This document shows, in pieces, positions 1 through 8,618 of a stretch of 64,000 bases of DNA. This stretch comes from Candidatus Binataceae bacterium (GTDB lineage Bacteria > Desulfobacterota > Binatia > Binatales > Binataceae). The notes beneath the pieces were generated by a model. It searched no databases, was not told the DNA's origin, and was given only the letters and a program-made list of their open reading frames with translations. The DNA is taken from contig DATJMX010000023.1 of the NCBI GenBank assembly GCA_035508495.1, positions 1 to 64,000 on the forward strand. Reading direction: 5' to 3'. A program made the position numbers and the translations under genes. Within the stretch, counting starts at the first letter, position 1. Each line of letters begins with the position of its first letter.

Positions 1-773
1 AGCATCTGCTCGAGAGCGAGCTGTTCGGACATCGCCGCGGCGCATTCACCGGCGCGATCAAGGATCAGCCAGGACTCTTTCGGGCCGCATCGGGCGGCGT
101 CATCTTCCTCGACGAAGTCGGGGAGATGCCGCTCGGGATGCAACCCAAGCTGCTGCGCGTTTTGCAGGACGGCGAGATCATCCCGGTCGGCAGCACACGT
201 CCCGAGCAGGTCGACGTGCGAGTATTATCGGCCAGCAATCGCGGCTTGAAAGAAGCAGTCGCGGCAGGGACGTTCCGCGCCGACCTTTACTATCGGCTCG
301 CGGCTTTTCCGATAAAGCTGCCGCCCTTGCGCACGCGCTCGGGTGATGTGGCCCTGCTGGCGACGCGCTTCGTATCAGTTGCCGCCGAACGCCAGCACCG
401 ACGCGTTCCTGGTATCGATCCGGCGGCGATGACGATGCTCGAAACATACGGATGGCCGGGGAACGTGCGTGAGCTGCAAAACGAGATCGAACGCGCAGTT
501 GCGCTCACGCGTGATGGCGAAAATATCAAGGCCAGCGTACTGTCTGAATCGGTGAAAGAAGCACCGGTCGTAGTGACCGAGAAGGCACCCACGGGCTCAG
601 CGCAGAAGCCCCTCCAGAACGGCAATCTCAATGATGCGCGCGCGGAATTCGAAGCCCGCTACATCTCGGACGTGCTCGCACGCAACGACGGCAACGTCAC
701 TCACTCAGCCAAAGCGCTCGGCATCTCGCGAATCTCGCTTCAGCGAAAGATGAAGGAATACCAGATTCGCTGA
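1..773 (+). CDS. Sigma-54-dependent transcriptional activator, C-terminal part
   Basis: This is the 3' part of a bacterial enhancer-binding protein; the reading frame is open from base 3 and the start lies outside the window. The visible ~256 residues begin inside the AAA+ domain. They show the GAFTGA loop that contacts sigma-54 (about visible residues 13-18), a Walker B region ([10 protein letters not shown]), and the sensor II segment [12 protein letters not shown] Fis-type helix-turn-helix ends the protein ([17 protein letters not shown]). The Walker A motif and any receiver or sensory domain are missing because of the window edge, so the signal it responds to cannot be stated. Its last codons and 3' flank are repeated about 640 bp downstream. 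Confidence 0.95.
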   Translation, partial: HLLESELFGHRRGAFTGAIKDQPGLFRAASGGVIFLDEVGEMPLGMQPKLLRVLQDGEIIPVGSTRPEQVDVRVLSASNRGLKEAVAAGTFRADLYYRLAAFPIKLPPLRTRSGDVALLATRFVSVAAERQHRRVPGIDPAAMTMLETYGWPGNVRELQNEIERAVALTRDGENIKASVLSESVKEAPVVVTEKAPTGSAQKPLQNGNLNDARAEFEARYISDVLARNDGNVTHSAKALGISRISLQRKMKEYQIR

Positions 774-834
774 TCGCGTCGGCTATCGAACCTCAGCCGT
801 TAATCTGACTCCAAAAGAACAAAACGGGCGACGA
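751..834. repeat. Direct repeat copy A (end of activator gene and its 3' flank)
   Basis: The last seven codons of the activator and about 60 bp of 3' flank recur at 1389-1472 at roughly 85% identity by hand alignment. The two copies bracket a ~550-bp segment carrying one small membrane-protein gene. Copy A keeps only the left arm of the terminator that is complete after copy B. Confidence 0.75.
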
Positions 835-857
835 GCCGCACTATTGACGTTCCGGCT

Positions 858-1319
858 TCATACCTGAACCGCTGCGTCACCTTCGGCGCGGTGGCGCCAC
901 CAGGCAACGCCAGAGCAGATTACTGCACCTGCAATACAGTTCAGCGGAAAGAATACACTTGGAGCGAGTAGCACGACCCGCGGCGTCCAGCCTGAAATCC
1001 AAAGGATCCCGAGGAGCCCACCTGTAAAGAAAGCCCCGCTTAGGCAGCCGCGCCACACGGCCGACAGTGGCTCTTCATGTTCATAGCCTGATGAGATCGC
1101 GCCAATCACGCCAATTGCGATTAGTACCCAGTAGGCCGCAGCCGAGGACCCAAGCGCAATGCCTGTGATCAAGCCGTAGATCAGCGGCGCTATCACTACC
1201 GCGAATATTTTGAACCCGAGGGAGCGCGTTTTGAACAAACGGATCGCTCGGCGGGTGTCGCGCGCTACGTCACTCCTGCTGGGGGCCTTCACACTTGGAG
1301 CTCCTGCTCGTTCCTTCAA
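858..1319 (-). CDS. Small predicted membrane protein, function unknown
   Basis: A 153-residue protein with a basic N-terminus and about four hydrophobic segments (roughly residues 38-58, 62-80, 93-112 and 118-138), the last ending in WWRHRAEG. This suggests an integral inner-membrane protein, but no family was recognised. It reads opposite to the flanking activator and lies between two copies of a repeat derived from the activator's 3' end, so the gene may have arrived as an insertion or been boxed in by a segmental duplication. It has no operon partner. The overlapping opposite-frame reading has poorer composition and was discarded. Confidence 0.6.
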   Translation of the reverse strand: MKERAGAPSVKAPSRSDVARDTRRAIRLFKTRSLGFKIFAVVIAPLIYGLITGIALGSSAAAYWVLIAIGVIGAISSGYEHEEPLSAVWRGCLSGAFFTGGLLGILWISGWTPRVVLLAPSVFFPLNCIAGAVICSGVAWWRHRAEGDAAVQV

Positions 1320-1388
1320 CCGCTGCTCACTTTCCTCTCTGACTCTTTGAGATATGCCACAGTCAAGTGCGGTCTAAATGACGTAGGA

Positions 1389-1472
1389 TGAAGGAATATC
1401 AGATTCGCTGATCGCGTCGGAAATCGATCCTCAGGCGTTATTTCTGATTTCAAAAGAAAAAACGGGCGGCGA
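1389..1472. repeat. Direct repeat copy B
   Basis: Second copy of the sequence at 751-834. It still encodes MKEYQIR followed by TGA, although no activator gene precedes it here. It runs directly into an intact hairpin terminator, so this copy probably keeps the ancestral 3' boundary of the activator gene. Confidence 0.75.
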
Positions 1473-1490
1473 TTTCGCGCCACCCGTTTT
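1459..1490 (-). terminator. Intrinsic terminator
   Basis: A 12-bp stem (AAAACGGGCGGC with GCCACCCGTTTT, one mismatch) encloses an 8-nt loop. Read on the minus strand it is followed by a run of T residues, as expected for a rho-independent terminator of the interrupted secreted-protein gene ending at 1510. It could also act on the plus strand. Confidence 0.75.
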
Positions 1491-1509
1491 GTACCAGCCA
1501 TCGAGAATG

Positions 1510-2028
1510 TTACGGCAGGCAGTCGTTGGTGTCTTTGCAGGCGCCCGGCGCGCACGATGCGCAGACGGTGCATGAGCCGCTGAAGGTTTTAACGTGGCCG
1601 ATCGTCTGCCAGCCCACGGGCGTGACGTTGCTGTATAGGAAGCTGTTCACCGAGACGGTGGCATCGTTAACGTTGTTGGTGCCATCGACGCACGACCAGC
1701 CGCCCGTCAACGCGATATCACCAGCGGGGCACTCGACGTTGATATTGAAGCCCCCATCGCCCTGCGAGACATTGTTGGTGCTGCAAGTGACGCCGATCGT
1801 AAGCGAGGCCGGCGGCGGCGTCTGGCTGATCGTCTGCAGATACTCGAGCTTGGGGATGCAGGAGTTGGCGTTCTGCACGACGCGAACGTTGGGGAATCAG
1901 GGGAACGCGAAGATATTCACGCACATGTAGATCGTCCCCGTGGTCGGTCCCGGCGGCGGCGGCGGCGCGGCCTGCACCTGTATCGCCGGCATAATCAGTA
2001 ACGCGGCCGCTAACAGTAGCTTTTTCAT
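1510..2028 (-). pseudogene. Secreted Cys-containing protein interrupted by an in-frame stop
   Basis: From an ATG preceded by GGGAGG the frame encodes a clear signal peptide (MKKLLLAAALLIMPAIQVQA), then a proline stretch and a short mature segment ending FAFP at a TGA (1897-1899). The same frame then continues without a shift for another ~125 residues containing eight Cys, among them a CTVCASCAPGAC cluster near the C-terminus. Without the stop it would be a 172-residue exported protein. Options are a recent nonsense mutation, a sequencing error or readthrough; no stop-codon recoding element was recognised. No family was identified. A terminator follows it. Confidence 0.6.
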
Positions 2029-2111
2029 AATCCCTCCCGCTTGTTTGCTCACTTCAAGGTGAGTCGGCTTTTGCCCCTTTTGGCCATCCAAATTTTGCAA
2101 ATGACCATTTA

Positions 2112-2140
2112 TTTCTAGCTTTGAGAGATTTTCATGACAA
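2112..2140 (-). promoter_or_regulatory. Possible sigma-70-type promoter
   Basis: On the minus strand TTGTCA and TAGAAA are separated by 17 nt in an AT-rich patch about 85 bp upstream of the secreted-protein start. The -10 element is weak. The rest of the 2029-2342 gap holds no supportable gene. Confidence 0.3.
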
Positions 2141-2288
2141 TTTATAAAATTGCTTATTTTTGAGGGCGTAGAGCAAGCTAAGACGCTCATAGTAATTCGG
2201 AGAGTAGCGATATTCACTGGTGGCGATGCCGATGAATGGGAACACGTCGCCCGGCGCAGGGCGCGCGTGAGCGCGAGCGCAATAGAAC

Positions 2289-2326
2289 GCCTGATGCGAC
2301 GGCGGCCTGGCGCCGCTACATCAGGC
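2289..2326 (-). terminator. Long interrupted hairpin 3' of a minus-strand gene
   Basis: GCCTGATG pairs with CATCAGGC, and an inner CGGCG pairs with CGCCG. A symmetrical 3-nt internal bulge lies between the two stems and the apical loop has 6 nt. It sits 17 bp beyond the stop of the 103-residue protein gene. There is no T tract, so it may be a REP-like palindrome rather than an intrinsic terminator. Confidence 0.45.
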
Positions 2327-2342
2327 AGTTATGACGGATTAG

Positions 2343-2654
2343 CTAATTGTCGAGCGTAGCGGAGCCGGCGGAATCGTCGCGGCGGCGCGATAGGGCAAGA
2401 TTCGCGACGCGGCGCACCCTTCCGGCATGACGCGGACGGTCGGCCCCGTTCAGCCCAAGATTTCGACGCTCGATTTGACTGGGAGTCTTCTTGCGAAACT
2501 TCCCGCTGAGCGGCACCTCGGTTTCAATCAGGATGTCTACATGGAGGATGCGGCCGAAACGCAGTCCTCTGACACTGCCCGCCAGCCATTCGTATCCATG
2601 CCAAACCCAGATCGGGTCACCTGCCTGGAGAGCTACTCCCTCTTCGGTAGTCAT
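2343..2654 (-). CDS. Small conserved-looking protein, function unknown
   Basis: A 103-residue protein starting at an ATG with a good GGGAGG ribosome site about 8 nt upstream. Residues 10-55 (AGDPIWVWHGYEWLAGSVRG and the following stretch) have the alternating beta pattern of a small barrel, possibly SH3/KOW-like, and the tail is basic and low in complexity. No family was recognised. It stands alone between the interrupted secreted gene and GrpB. The ribosome site and the coherent N-terminal half support a real gene; the exact C-terminal extent is less certain. Confidence 0.55.
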   Translation of the reverse strand: MTTEEGVALQAGDPIWVWHGYEWLAGSVRGLRFGRILHVDILIETEVPLSGKFRKKTPSQIERRNLGLNGADRPRHAGRVRRVANLALSRRRDDSAGSATLDN

Positions 2655-2743
2655 GTGCGTGCCTCCCTCAAGGTGCGCGTGGCGACATTACCATTCCGCC
2701 GTCGCGAGGCAAATTGGGCGGATTCAGGCGAAATTCCGAGTTT

Positions 2744-3322
2744 TCAGCGAATCTTCGCCTGCGCTCGCGTCAAGATCTCGGCGACAACTGCGGTCTTCGC
2801 GTCGGCGTAATCCTGCGTGTACTTCCATTTTTCCTCGGCCAGCTCGCGCTTGGTCCGCTCATAAAGCTCGCGATCGGCATCGTCGACACGCAGCCAATCA
2901 CGAAACGCGAGCATCCGGCTGATCTCCTCGCATCCGGAAGTATAGACATGGAGGTTCAACTCGATGTCGGGACCTTTGAACATCCGATGCTGATTCCAGT
3001 CGGGCTCGCGAATCCGCAAAACGTAACCGGCGGCTTCGAGCGCCGGCACGTACGAATTCTCTTTCGATGAATCCGCAACTTCCAAGATGATGTCGATGAT
3101 CGGTTTCGCCGCGAGCCCCGGCACCGAAGTCGATCCCGCATGCTCGATGCGAAGCGCGCGGGCACCGAGCGCCGCCCTGATACGCTCGGCCTCGTGCTGA
3201 AACATCAGCGGCCACTGCGGATCATATTCGACGAGCCGAATATTCCGATCGAGCGGCTTCAACTCGCCGACATGAGCGGCACGCATCTCAGCCTCGCGCG
3301 CGGGATCCTCTTTCCACGCCAT
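2744..3322 (-). CDS. GrpB family protein (UPF0157)
   Basis: A 192-residue GrpB/UPF0157 protein. The family has a nucleotidyltransferase-like fold; members are known as dephospho-CoA kinase-linked domains or stand-alone proteins of uncertain activity. Diagnostic features are VEYDPQWP near residue 33, the IEHAGSTSVPGLAAKPIIDI block at about 60-80, and a C-terminal region ending YTQDYADAKTAVVAEI. The length is normal for a stand-alone member. It starts 9 nt after the stop of the VapB-like gene, so the two are probably co-transcribed; the pairing has no obvious functional logic. Confidence 0.85.
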   Translation of the reverse strand: MAWKEDPAREAEMRAAHVGELKPLDRNIRLVEYDPQWPLMFQHEAERIRAALGARALRIEHAGSTSVPGLAAKPIIDIILEVADSSKENSYVPALEAAGYVLRIREPDWNQHRMFKGPDIELNLHVYTSGCEEISRMLAFRDWLRVDDADRELYERTKRELAEEKWKYTQDYADAKTAVVAEILTRAQAKIR

Positions 3323-3330
3323 TGGGGTGG

Positions 3331-3540
3331 TTACCGATCGGCGCTGAGTCCGTCACGTCGCTTCGCCTTGAGATCGCCGTCCCAAGGAAGCTTGCCGCGC
3401 AAGTCCGCCATCTTTTCCTGACGCTTCAGCTGGACGATCAGTCGCAAACCTCGCTCGACTGCTTCGCGCTTGGTCTTCGCACCGGACGCAAGCATCACCC
3501 TTTTCATCAATGCCTCATCGATTGCGATAGTGATGCGCAT
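3331..3540 (-). CDS. VapB-type antitoxin, apparently without a toxin partner
   Basis: About 69 residues from the internal ATG (MRITIAIDEALMKRVM). The protein matches the VapB/DUF2191 antitoxin pattern: an N-terminal ribbon strand, SGAKTKREAVERGLR, and the WDGDL segment near the C-terminus. Family members normally bind DNA as dimers and neutralise a PIN-domain RNase encoded immediately downstream. Here the next downstream gene is GrpB, and no PIN-domain reading frame is present on either side. A longer start 51 nt upstream is possible, but the family N-terminus fits the shorter form. Confidence 0.7.
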   Translation of the reverse strand: MRITIAIDEALMKRVMLASGAKTKREAVERGLRLIVQLKRQEKMADLRGKLPWDGDLKAKRRDGLSADR

Positions 3541-3792
3541 CGATTTAATGAGCCTCGTAAAGAGCATTGACCGCCGACACTCCGCAAGCAAAGACCTCAG
3601 CAGCTAAAAAAGGAAGGCGCTTCGCGCGATGTCTGGCACCTGCTACCTCGGGGCCTCCAAGATCCCTGCACTTCGCTCGGGGTGACACAGAATACGACTC
3701 AGTTTGTTTACAGAAGCCCCGGGCTGCATCCTTGATTGACGGCCCGTGGTGTGGCGATGACTCAACGCTTCCAAACTTTTGGTACGAAATAA
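3541..3792. other. Non-coding spacer with an interspersed-repeat-like motif
   Basis: No supportable gene. Around 3650-3695 the text CCAAGATCCCTGCACTTCGC, followed by CTCGGGGTGACA, resembles short palindromic repeats found in many copies between genes of large bacterial genomes. Only one copy was noticed in this window. Confidence 0.35.
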
Positions 3793-3822
3793 GAAAGGGC
3801 CGCTCGAGAACGGCCCTTTCTT
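3793..3822 (-). terminator. Strong intrinsic terminator
   Basis: A perfect 10-bp stem, GAAAGGGCCG with CGGCCCTTTC, and an 8-nt loop lie 25 bp beyond the stop of the LLM oxidoreductase gene. On the minus strand the stem ends in TTTCTTATTT. It closes the thiolase-LLM operon. Confidence 0.85.
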
Positions 3823-3846
3823 TCGGACTTTGATTTGACTGTCAGT

Positions 3847-4872
3847 TTACAGACACAGCTCCGCCATCAGATCGATTGCGTTGGGGGCGCCGCCGATCAG
3901 CAGCGTCGAGGCTTTGCTGGCTTTCCACTTTTGCACCTGGTCGCGGATTCTTTCTTTCGGGCCGACCAGCGATAGCGCATCAACCAGCGCATCGGGAACG
4001 GCGGCGGTTGCTTCCTGCTTCTTGCCGTCGAGGAAGAGATCCTGGATCTTCTTGGCCGCGTCGCCCCATCCCTGGCGCGTCACGTGATCGTTGTAGAAAT
4101 TCTTGCTGCGCGCGCCCATGCCGCCGACGTAAAGCGCGATGCCCGGCTTCAACGAATCGCGCGCCGCCTGCACGTCGTTGTTCAGGACGACGTTGATCGA
4201 CGGAACTACCTCGAAATTGCTCCAGCTCTTGCCGTTGCCGGCCTTCTTGAAGCCTGCCTCGATATTGCCGACGAACGATTCGACGCCGTCGGGCGTCGTC
4301 CACACCGGGATAAATCCATCAGCGACTTCCGCCGCGGTCTCGATACCCTTGGGCGAGATCGTCGCGGTGTAGATCGGAATATCGGCGCGGCCGTGCAGGA
4401 TGCTGCGCAGCGGCTTGCCGAGGCCCGACGCGCCCGCGCCCTTGTACGGGAGCTGATAGTACTCGCCCTGAAATTCGACCGGCTTCTCGCGGCTGAAGAT
4501 CTGCCTCATGATCGCGATGTACTCGCGGGTACGCTTGAGCGGCTTGCCGTAGGGCTGCCCGTACCATCCCTCGATGACCTGCGGGCCCGAGGGTCCGAGC
4601 CCCACGATCATGCGTCCGCCCGACATCTGGTCGACGGTCATCACCTGCATCGCGCACATCGCGGGCGTGCGCGCCTGCATCTGCATGATCGCGGTGCCCA
4701 GCTTGATTTTCCTGGTATGCGCCGCGATCCAGGCAAGCGGGGTGATTGCGTCGCTGCCCCAGGCCTCGGCCGTCCACACCGAGTCGTAGCCGAGGTCCTC
4801 CGCACGTTTAATCCGCTCGATATCGATTTTGATCTGCGGTCCGAATCCCGCTGCCATTACTCCAAGTTTCAT
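3847..4872 (-). CDS. LLM-class (luciferase-like) F420-type oxidoreductase
   Basis: A 341-residue TIM-barrel enzyme of the bacterial luciferase-like family, most like the F420-dependent group. Supporting segments are AEDLGYDSVWTAEAWGSDA near residues 25-45, the LGTAIMQMQARTPAMCAMQ block (58-76), GGRMIVGLGPSGPQVIEGW (85-103) and the C-terminal LLIGGAP segment. Members oxidise or reduce varied substrates with F420 or FMN; neither cofactor nor substrate can be fixed from sequence. An ATG with GGGAG upstream starts it 20 nt after the thiolase gene, so the two form an operon, which suggests a role in breakdown of a CoA-linked compound. Confidence 0.9.
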   Translation of the reverse strand: MKLGVMAAGFGPQIKIDIERIKRAEDLGYDSVWTAEAWGSDAITPLAWIAAHTRKIKLGTAIMQMQARTPAMCAMQVMTVDQMSGGRMIVGLGPSGPQVIEGWYGQPYGKPLKRTREYIAIMRQIFSREKPVEFQGEYYQLPYKGAGASGLGKPLRSILHGRADIPIYTATISPKGIETAAEVADGFIPVWTTPDGVESFVGNIEAGFKKAGNGKSWSNFEVVPSINVVLNNDVQAARDSLKPGIALYVGGMGARSKNFYNDHVTRQGWGDAAKKIQDLFLDGKKQEATAAVPDALVDALSLVGPKERIRDQVQKWKASKASTLLIGGAPNAIDLMAELCL

Positions 4873-4892
4873 CTTGTTATCTCCCTGTTAGC

Positions 4893-6077
4893 TCAAGCCA
4901 CTTCGAAAAGGCCGGCGGCGCCCATGCCGCCACCCACGCACATCGTGATTACCACGTATTTGACGCCGCGCCGCTTGCCCTCGATGAGAGCGTGCCCGAC
5001 CATCCGCGAACCACTCATACCGTAAGGATGGCCGATCGAAATAGCGCCGCCGTTGACGTTGAGGAGCTCATCGGGGATGCCGAGCTTATCGCGGCAATAG
5101 ATCACCTGGCAGGCGAACGCCTCGTTGAGCTCCCACAATCCGATGTCATCCATCTTGAGACCGTTGCGCTCGAGCAGCTTCGGCACCGCGAAGATCGGTC
5201 CGATACCCATTTCGTCGGGCTCGCATCCCGCGACTGCCATTCCGCGGTAGATTCCAAGCGGATGAAGTCCGCGCTGCTCGGCCTGCTTGCGCTCCATCAG
5301 CACGCACGCCGACACACCGTCGGAAAGCTGGCTCGCGTTGCCGGCCGTGATAAATCCGCCCGGTCCCTTGACGGGCGGCAGCGAGGCCAGGCCATCGAGC
5401 GTAGTACCGGGGCGGTTGCATTCGTCGCGTTCGAGCGTGACCTGCTGCTTGGTCGTCTCGCCGGTCTTCTTGTCATCGAAGCGCTTGGTCACTGTGGTCG
5501 CGATGATCTCGTCGTTGAAGAGGCCCTTCTGCTGCGCCGCGTAGGTTCGCTCCTGGCTGTGAAACGAATATTCGTCCTGCGCCTCGCGCGAGATCTTGTA
5601 GCGCTTGGATACGACTTCGGCCGTGTCGATCATCGACATGTAAATTGCGGGCGCGCGCTCGAGCACGATCGGATCGGCCGCGCGGAAGGGGTTCATGTGC
5701 GCGTTCTGCACCAGGCTTATCGATTCGACACCGCCCGCGACGACGGTCTGCATCCCATCGACCATGATCTGCTTGGCCGCCATCGAGATGCTCATCAAGC
5801 CGGAGGAGCATTGCCGATCGACGCTCTGCCCGGCAACGCTGACAGGCAATCCTGCCGCCGCAACGCACTGGCGCCCGACATTGAAACCCTGCGTGCCTTG
5901 TTGGAGTGCCGCACCCATGATCAGATCGTCGACCTCGCCGGGTTCGATCTTGGCGCGCTCGATCGCCGCGCGGATAACCGGCGCCGCCATCGACGGCGAC
6001 TCGGTGTCATTGAAGGCGCCGCGATAGGCCTTGCCGATCGGCGTGCGGGCCGTGGAAACGATAACCGCTTCTCGCAT
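4893..6077 (-). CDS. Acetyl-CoA acyltransferase (thiolase)
   Basis: A 394-residue thiolase of standard length. The nucleophile Cys90 lies in VDRQCSSGL, His350 in the GHPYGMSG loop, and the second Cys380 in CVGGGMGAA; all three catalytic residues of condensing or degrading thiolases are present. It would cleave 3-ketoacyl-CoA or make acetoacetyl-CoA in the cytoplasm. First gene of a two-gene operon with the LLM oxidoreductase. It belongs to the FadA/PaaJ-like branch, but chain-length preference cannot be read from the sequence. Confidence 0.95.
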   Translation of the reverse strand: MREAVIVSTARTPIGKAYRGAFNDTESPSMAAPVIRAAIERAKIEPGEVDDLIMGAALQQGTQGFNVGRQCVAAAGLPVSVAGQSVDRQCSSGLMSISMAAKQIMVDGMQTVVAGGVESISLVQNAHMNPFRAADPIVLERAPAIYMSMIDTAEVVSKRYKISREAQDEYSFHSQERTYAAQQKGLFNDEIIATTVTKRFDDKKTGETTKQQVTLERDECNRPGTTLDGLASLPPVKGPGGFITAGNASQLSDGVSACVLMERKQAEQRGLHPLGIYRGMAVAGCEPDEMGIGPIFAVPKLLERNGLKMDDIGLWELNEAFACQVIYCRDKLGIPDELLNVNGGAISIGHPYGMSGSRMVGHALIEGKRRGVKYVVITMCVGGGMGAAGLFEVA

Positions 6078-6194
6078 GATGTTACCTCTAGTCAGGCCGG
6101 CGGCATGCGGGATGCGGCGAGCCCTTGATGGACTGCATAGTCCCGCGCTTAAGCCACGTTGGCAAGTAGATGGGCGAGTTCAGGGAAGTTGCGG

Positions 6195-6917
6195 CTAGGC
6201 CTGGGCGGAGGCGCGGATTTCGTCTTCAAGGCGGCGGGTCAGCTCGGCGCGATCGGCGCTGTGAAGACCCTCGGTCGGAATCGGCCGGCCGATGCGGTAG
6301 CAAATTTCGCCGCCGGGAGTGACCGTCAGCGCCTTCCTGGGGAACACTTGGCCCGAGCCCGTGATCGCCATCGGCACCACCGGCCGTTTGCCGAGGATCG
6401 CCAACCACGCCGCGCCGTCATCGAAGGTATGTACGGCGCCGTCGTTGAAGCGTTCGCCCTCTGGAAAAATCGTGACGATCCAACCCTCGCGCAACGCCTC
6501 GACGGCGCGGCGAATCGAGCGGCCGCCGTTGTCACGATCGATCACGATATGTTCCGAGCGCGCCAGCGTGTATCCGACCGCGGGAATCTTGAGCAGTTCC
6601 TTCTTCGCCACAAAAAGCACTTCGACCGGGAAATACGCGAGCATCGCGAACACGTCGAAGAAGCTCTGATGATTTGCGACCAGAACACAGGATTTGAATC
6701 CGGCGAGGTTCTCAAGACCCTCGAAGCGGACCGTGATCGCGCAGGTCCGCACGATGAGCCACGACCAGAAACGTACCAGCCGCGCGACGATACGATGCTG
6801 CTGCGCGGAGACAGCGGCAATCGCAAACGGCGCAATCAGTGCCGTATAGAGGATCGACAAAAGTGTCGCGACGGCGCCCCACGCGAGCCGGATTGGGTTG
6901 ACGCTCTCGTCCGTCAC
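6195..6917 (-). CDS. 1-acyl-sn-glycerol-3-phosphate acyltransferase family (PlsC-like)
   Basis: A 240-residue membrane-associated acyltransferase. It has the NHQSFFD catalytic motif (residues 82-88, NHxxxxD) and the FPEG substrate motif (151-154), preceded by hydrophobic N-terminal segments. The family transfers an acyl chain from acyl-ACP or acyl-CoA to lysophosphatidate. The start is GTG with AAGGAT upstream. A TetR-type gene is divergently transcribed from the 158-bp upstream region and may control it. Other acyl acceptors cannot be excluded. Confidence 0.9.
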   Translation of the reverse strand: MTDESVNPIRLAWGAVATLLSILYTALIAPFAIAAVSAQQHRIVARLVRFWSWLIVRTCAITVRFEGLENLAGFKSCVLVANHQSFFDVFAMLAYFPVEVLFVAKKELLKIPAVGYTLARSEHIVIDRDNGGRSIRRAVEALREGWIVTIFPEGERFNDGAVHTFDDGAAWLAILGKRPVVPMAITGSGQVFPRKALTVTPGGEICYRIGRPIPTEGLHSADRAELTRRLEDEIRASAQA

Positions 6918-7075
6918 GATTTCATCCTTAATGAAACTACATCGTTAATCCAGCTTTGAGATGCAACTCCGAGCGCTGTCACACGGGAGCGGCGGGCAAA
7001 TTTTGCGAGGGCAGCCGTCAAAAGTGAGCATTTTAGCGACATTCGATGGCTATAAAATAGCTTTGACAAACATCG

Positions 7076-7825
7076 ATGGGCTCTCTTATGCAGCAAAGGC
7101 TGTACGCCGACGCCTATCGTGCTAAACATAGTCACAAGCTGAGTCTGAGAATTAACGATTTGTCAACTCGACCGAAACCTCTTCCTCCCAAGGCGAATCG
7201 TCAGCCGCAAGCAAATTCCGTTGATGGGAGAACCGCCAAGGGCCTGCGGATCAGGGCCGAGATGCGCGAGCGCATCCTCGCCGCCTACATGAGCCTGATG
7301 CAGCAGGGCGTGCCGACGCCGACCGCGAGAGAGATCGCCAAACGGGCGAAGCTTTCGGTGCGGGTTATCTTCAAGCACTTCACCGATCTGACATTGCTGC
7401 GCCAAGTGGCAATCGAGCGAATCCCCGCTCTGTCGCGCACCTTCTTCTCGGATGGCCCGCGGGCCAACATGTCCGCCGACGAAGGCTTGCGCAACTTTAT
7501 CGGCCGCCAGACCGCGATGTTCGAGGTAGTCGCCCCGTTTCGGCGGGCCGCCTCAATGGTTGAATATAACGATCCGTTCGTAGCGGCGGTGATGCGGCAG
7601 GTGCGCGAGGCCGCCGTGACAGATATCGCCAACGCGATCGGCCCGGAGCTAAAAGGGCTGCGGGGCGCGCAGAGGCGCGAATTGCTGATGATTTTGCACA
7701 CCTTATGCGCCTGGCCTTCGTGGGAGGCGCTTCGCTCGCATCACGGTCTGCCCGTCCCCGCGGCGCGGCGAATCATGACTCGGGCCGCCTCTGCGATCCT
7801 CTGCGACGCCCTCAAGTCCAAATGA
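7076..7825 (+). CDS. TetR/AcrR family transcriptional regulator
   Basis: The core begins near residue 63 (RERILAAYMSLMQQGVPTPT). The DNA-binding helix-turn-helix follows (AREIAKRAKLSVRVIFKHFTD), then an all-helical ligand-binding domain. The first ~60 residues are an unusually long basic, proline-containing extension, so translation may start further downstream, although no in-frame ATG with a clear ribosome site was found. Divergent from the PlsC gene, its likely target. The ligand is unknown. Confidence 0.85.
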   Translation: MGSLMQQRLYADAYRAKHSHKLSLRINDLSTRPKPLPPKANRQPQANSVDGRTAKGLRIRAEMRERILAAYMSLMQQGVPTPTAREIAKRAKLSVRVIFKHFTDLTLLRQVAIERIPALSRTFFSDGPRANMSADEGLRNFIGRQTAMFEVVAPFRRAASMVEYNDPFVAAVMRQVREAAVTDIANAIGPELKGLRGAQRRELLMILHTLCAWPSWEALRSHHGLPVPAARRIMTRAASAILCDALKSK

Positions 7826-8062
7826 GCCTTGGGCGATTTGTGCACCGGCAGTGCACGCTTCTTGACGCTGGCTGGCACATAGATTAACTTCCGGGCCAGA
7901 TTGCGATTTGGCCTGGAACGTCGGCGCTTGCGCCGCCGAATCGCGACGAGAGAGCAGTTTGACTCTGTTCCGGGGGGCTGGCTGTTCGAATCGTCAACAT
8001 TCCACCTGGCCTTGAAGTTTTCGGAAAACGGGCTGAACTCAACCAACGGTGGCAAAGTTGCG

Positions 8063-8512
8063 ATGAAACAATCCGCTAGCAAGCACGATTTCTCCAATCT
8101 CAGCGATACTTTGAAGACCTGGCGCAATGCCACGGGACTGACCCAGCGTCAGGTCGCCCAGGAGATCGGCGTCAAGCCAAGCTATGTCGCCTACCTCGAA
8201 GCCGGGGAAAGGCAACCCTCGCTGGCGCTCGCGCTGAGGTTGGCCGATCTCATGAAGGCCGACCCGGTCAAGATTTGTGTCGCCGCCCATCCTGAGCTCG
8301 AAGAAATCTTGAGCAACGAGCCCAAACCGCCTTCCAACCAGAACGATACCTGGAAGCGCTTCATCACCGAGGCCGCGCTCATCAAGCGCCACCACATTAC
8401 CGAAGAAGAATTGGGCGTGCTTAAAGAGGTTAACCGTCTCGTCAAAGTAAAGAAGCCGCGTAACCTTCTGTTTATTTTGAATTCGATTCGCCAGGCACTC
8501 GCGAACGATTAG
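8063..8512 (+). CDS. XRE-family helix-turn-helix protein
   Basis: A 149-residue protein with an N-terminal Cro/C1-type HTH at about residues 15-70 (LKTWRNATGLTQRQVAQEIG, then PSYVAYLEAGERQPSL). A C-terminal helical region follows (ITEEELGVLKEVNRLVKVKK) with no recognised ligand domain. The ATG at 8063 is preferred because the family core begins shortly after it; the upstream in-frame extension is basic and unlike a domain. It precedes the membrane transporter gene by about 100 bp in the same direction. Confidence 0.8.
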   Translation: MKQSASKHDFSNLSDTLKTWRNATGLTQRQVAQEIGVKPSYVAYLEAGERQPSLALALRLADLMKADPVKICVAAHPELEEILSNEPKPPSNQNDTWKRFITEAALIKRHHITEEELGVLKEVNRLVKVKKPRNLLFILNSIRQALAND

Positions 8513-8618
8513 CAGCCTGCGCGGCCGGCCGGGAGCCGGTTGCCGTTGGTCAGGCGACGGTTGGCCCGCGCGTTTGCCGAGTTGCGAGAGCCGGACATTG
8601 CTGCATTAGTGCTGAAGC

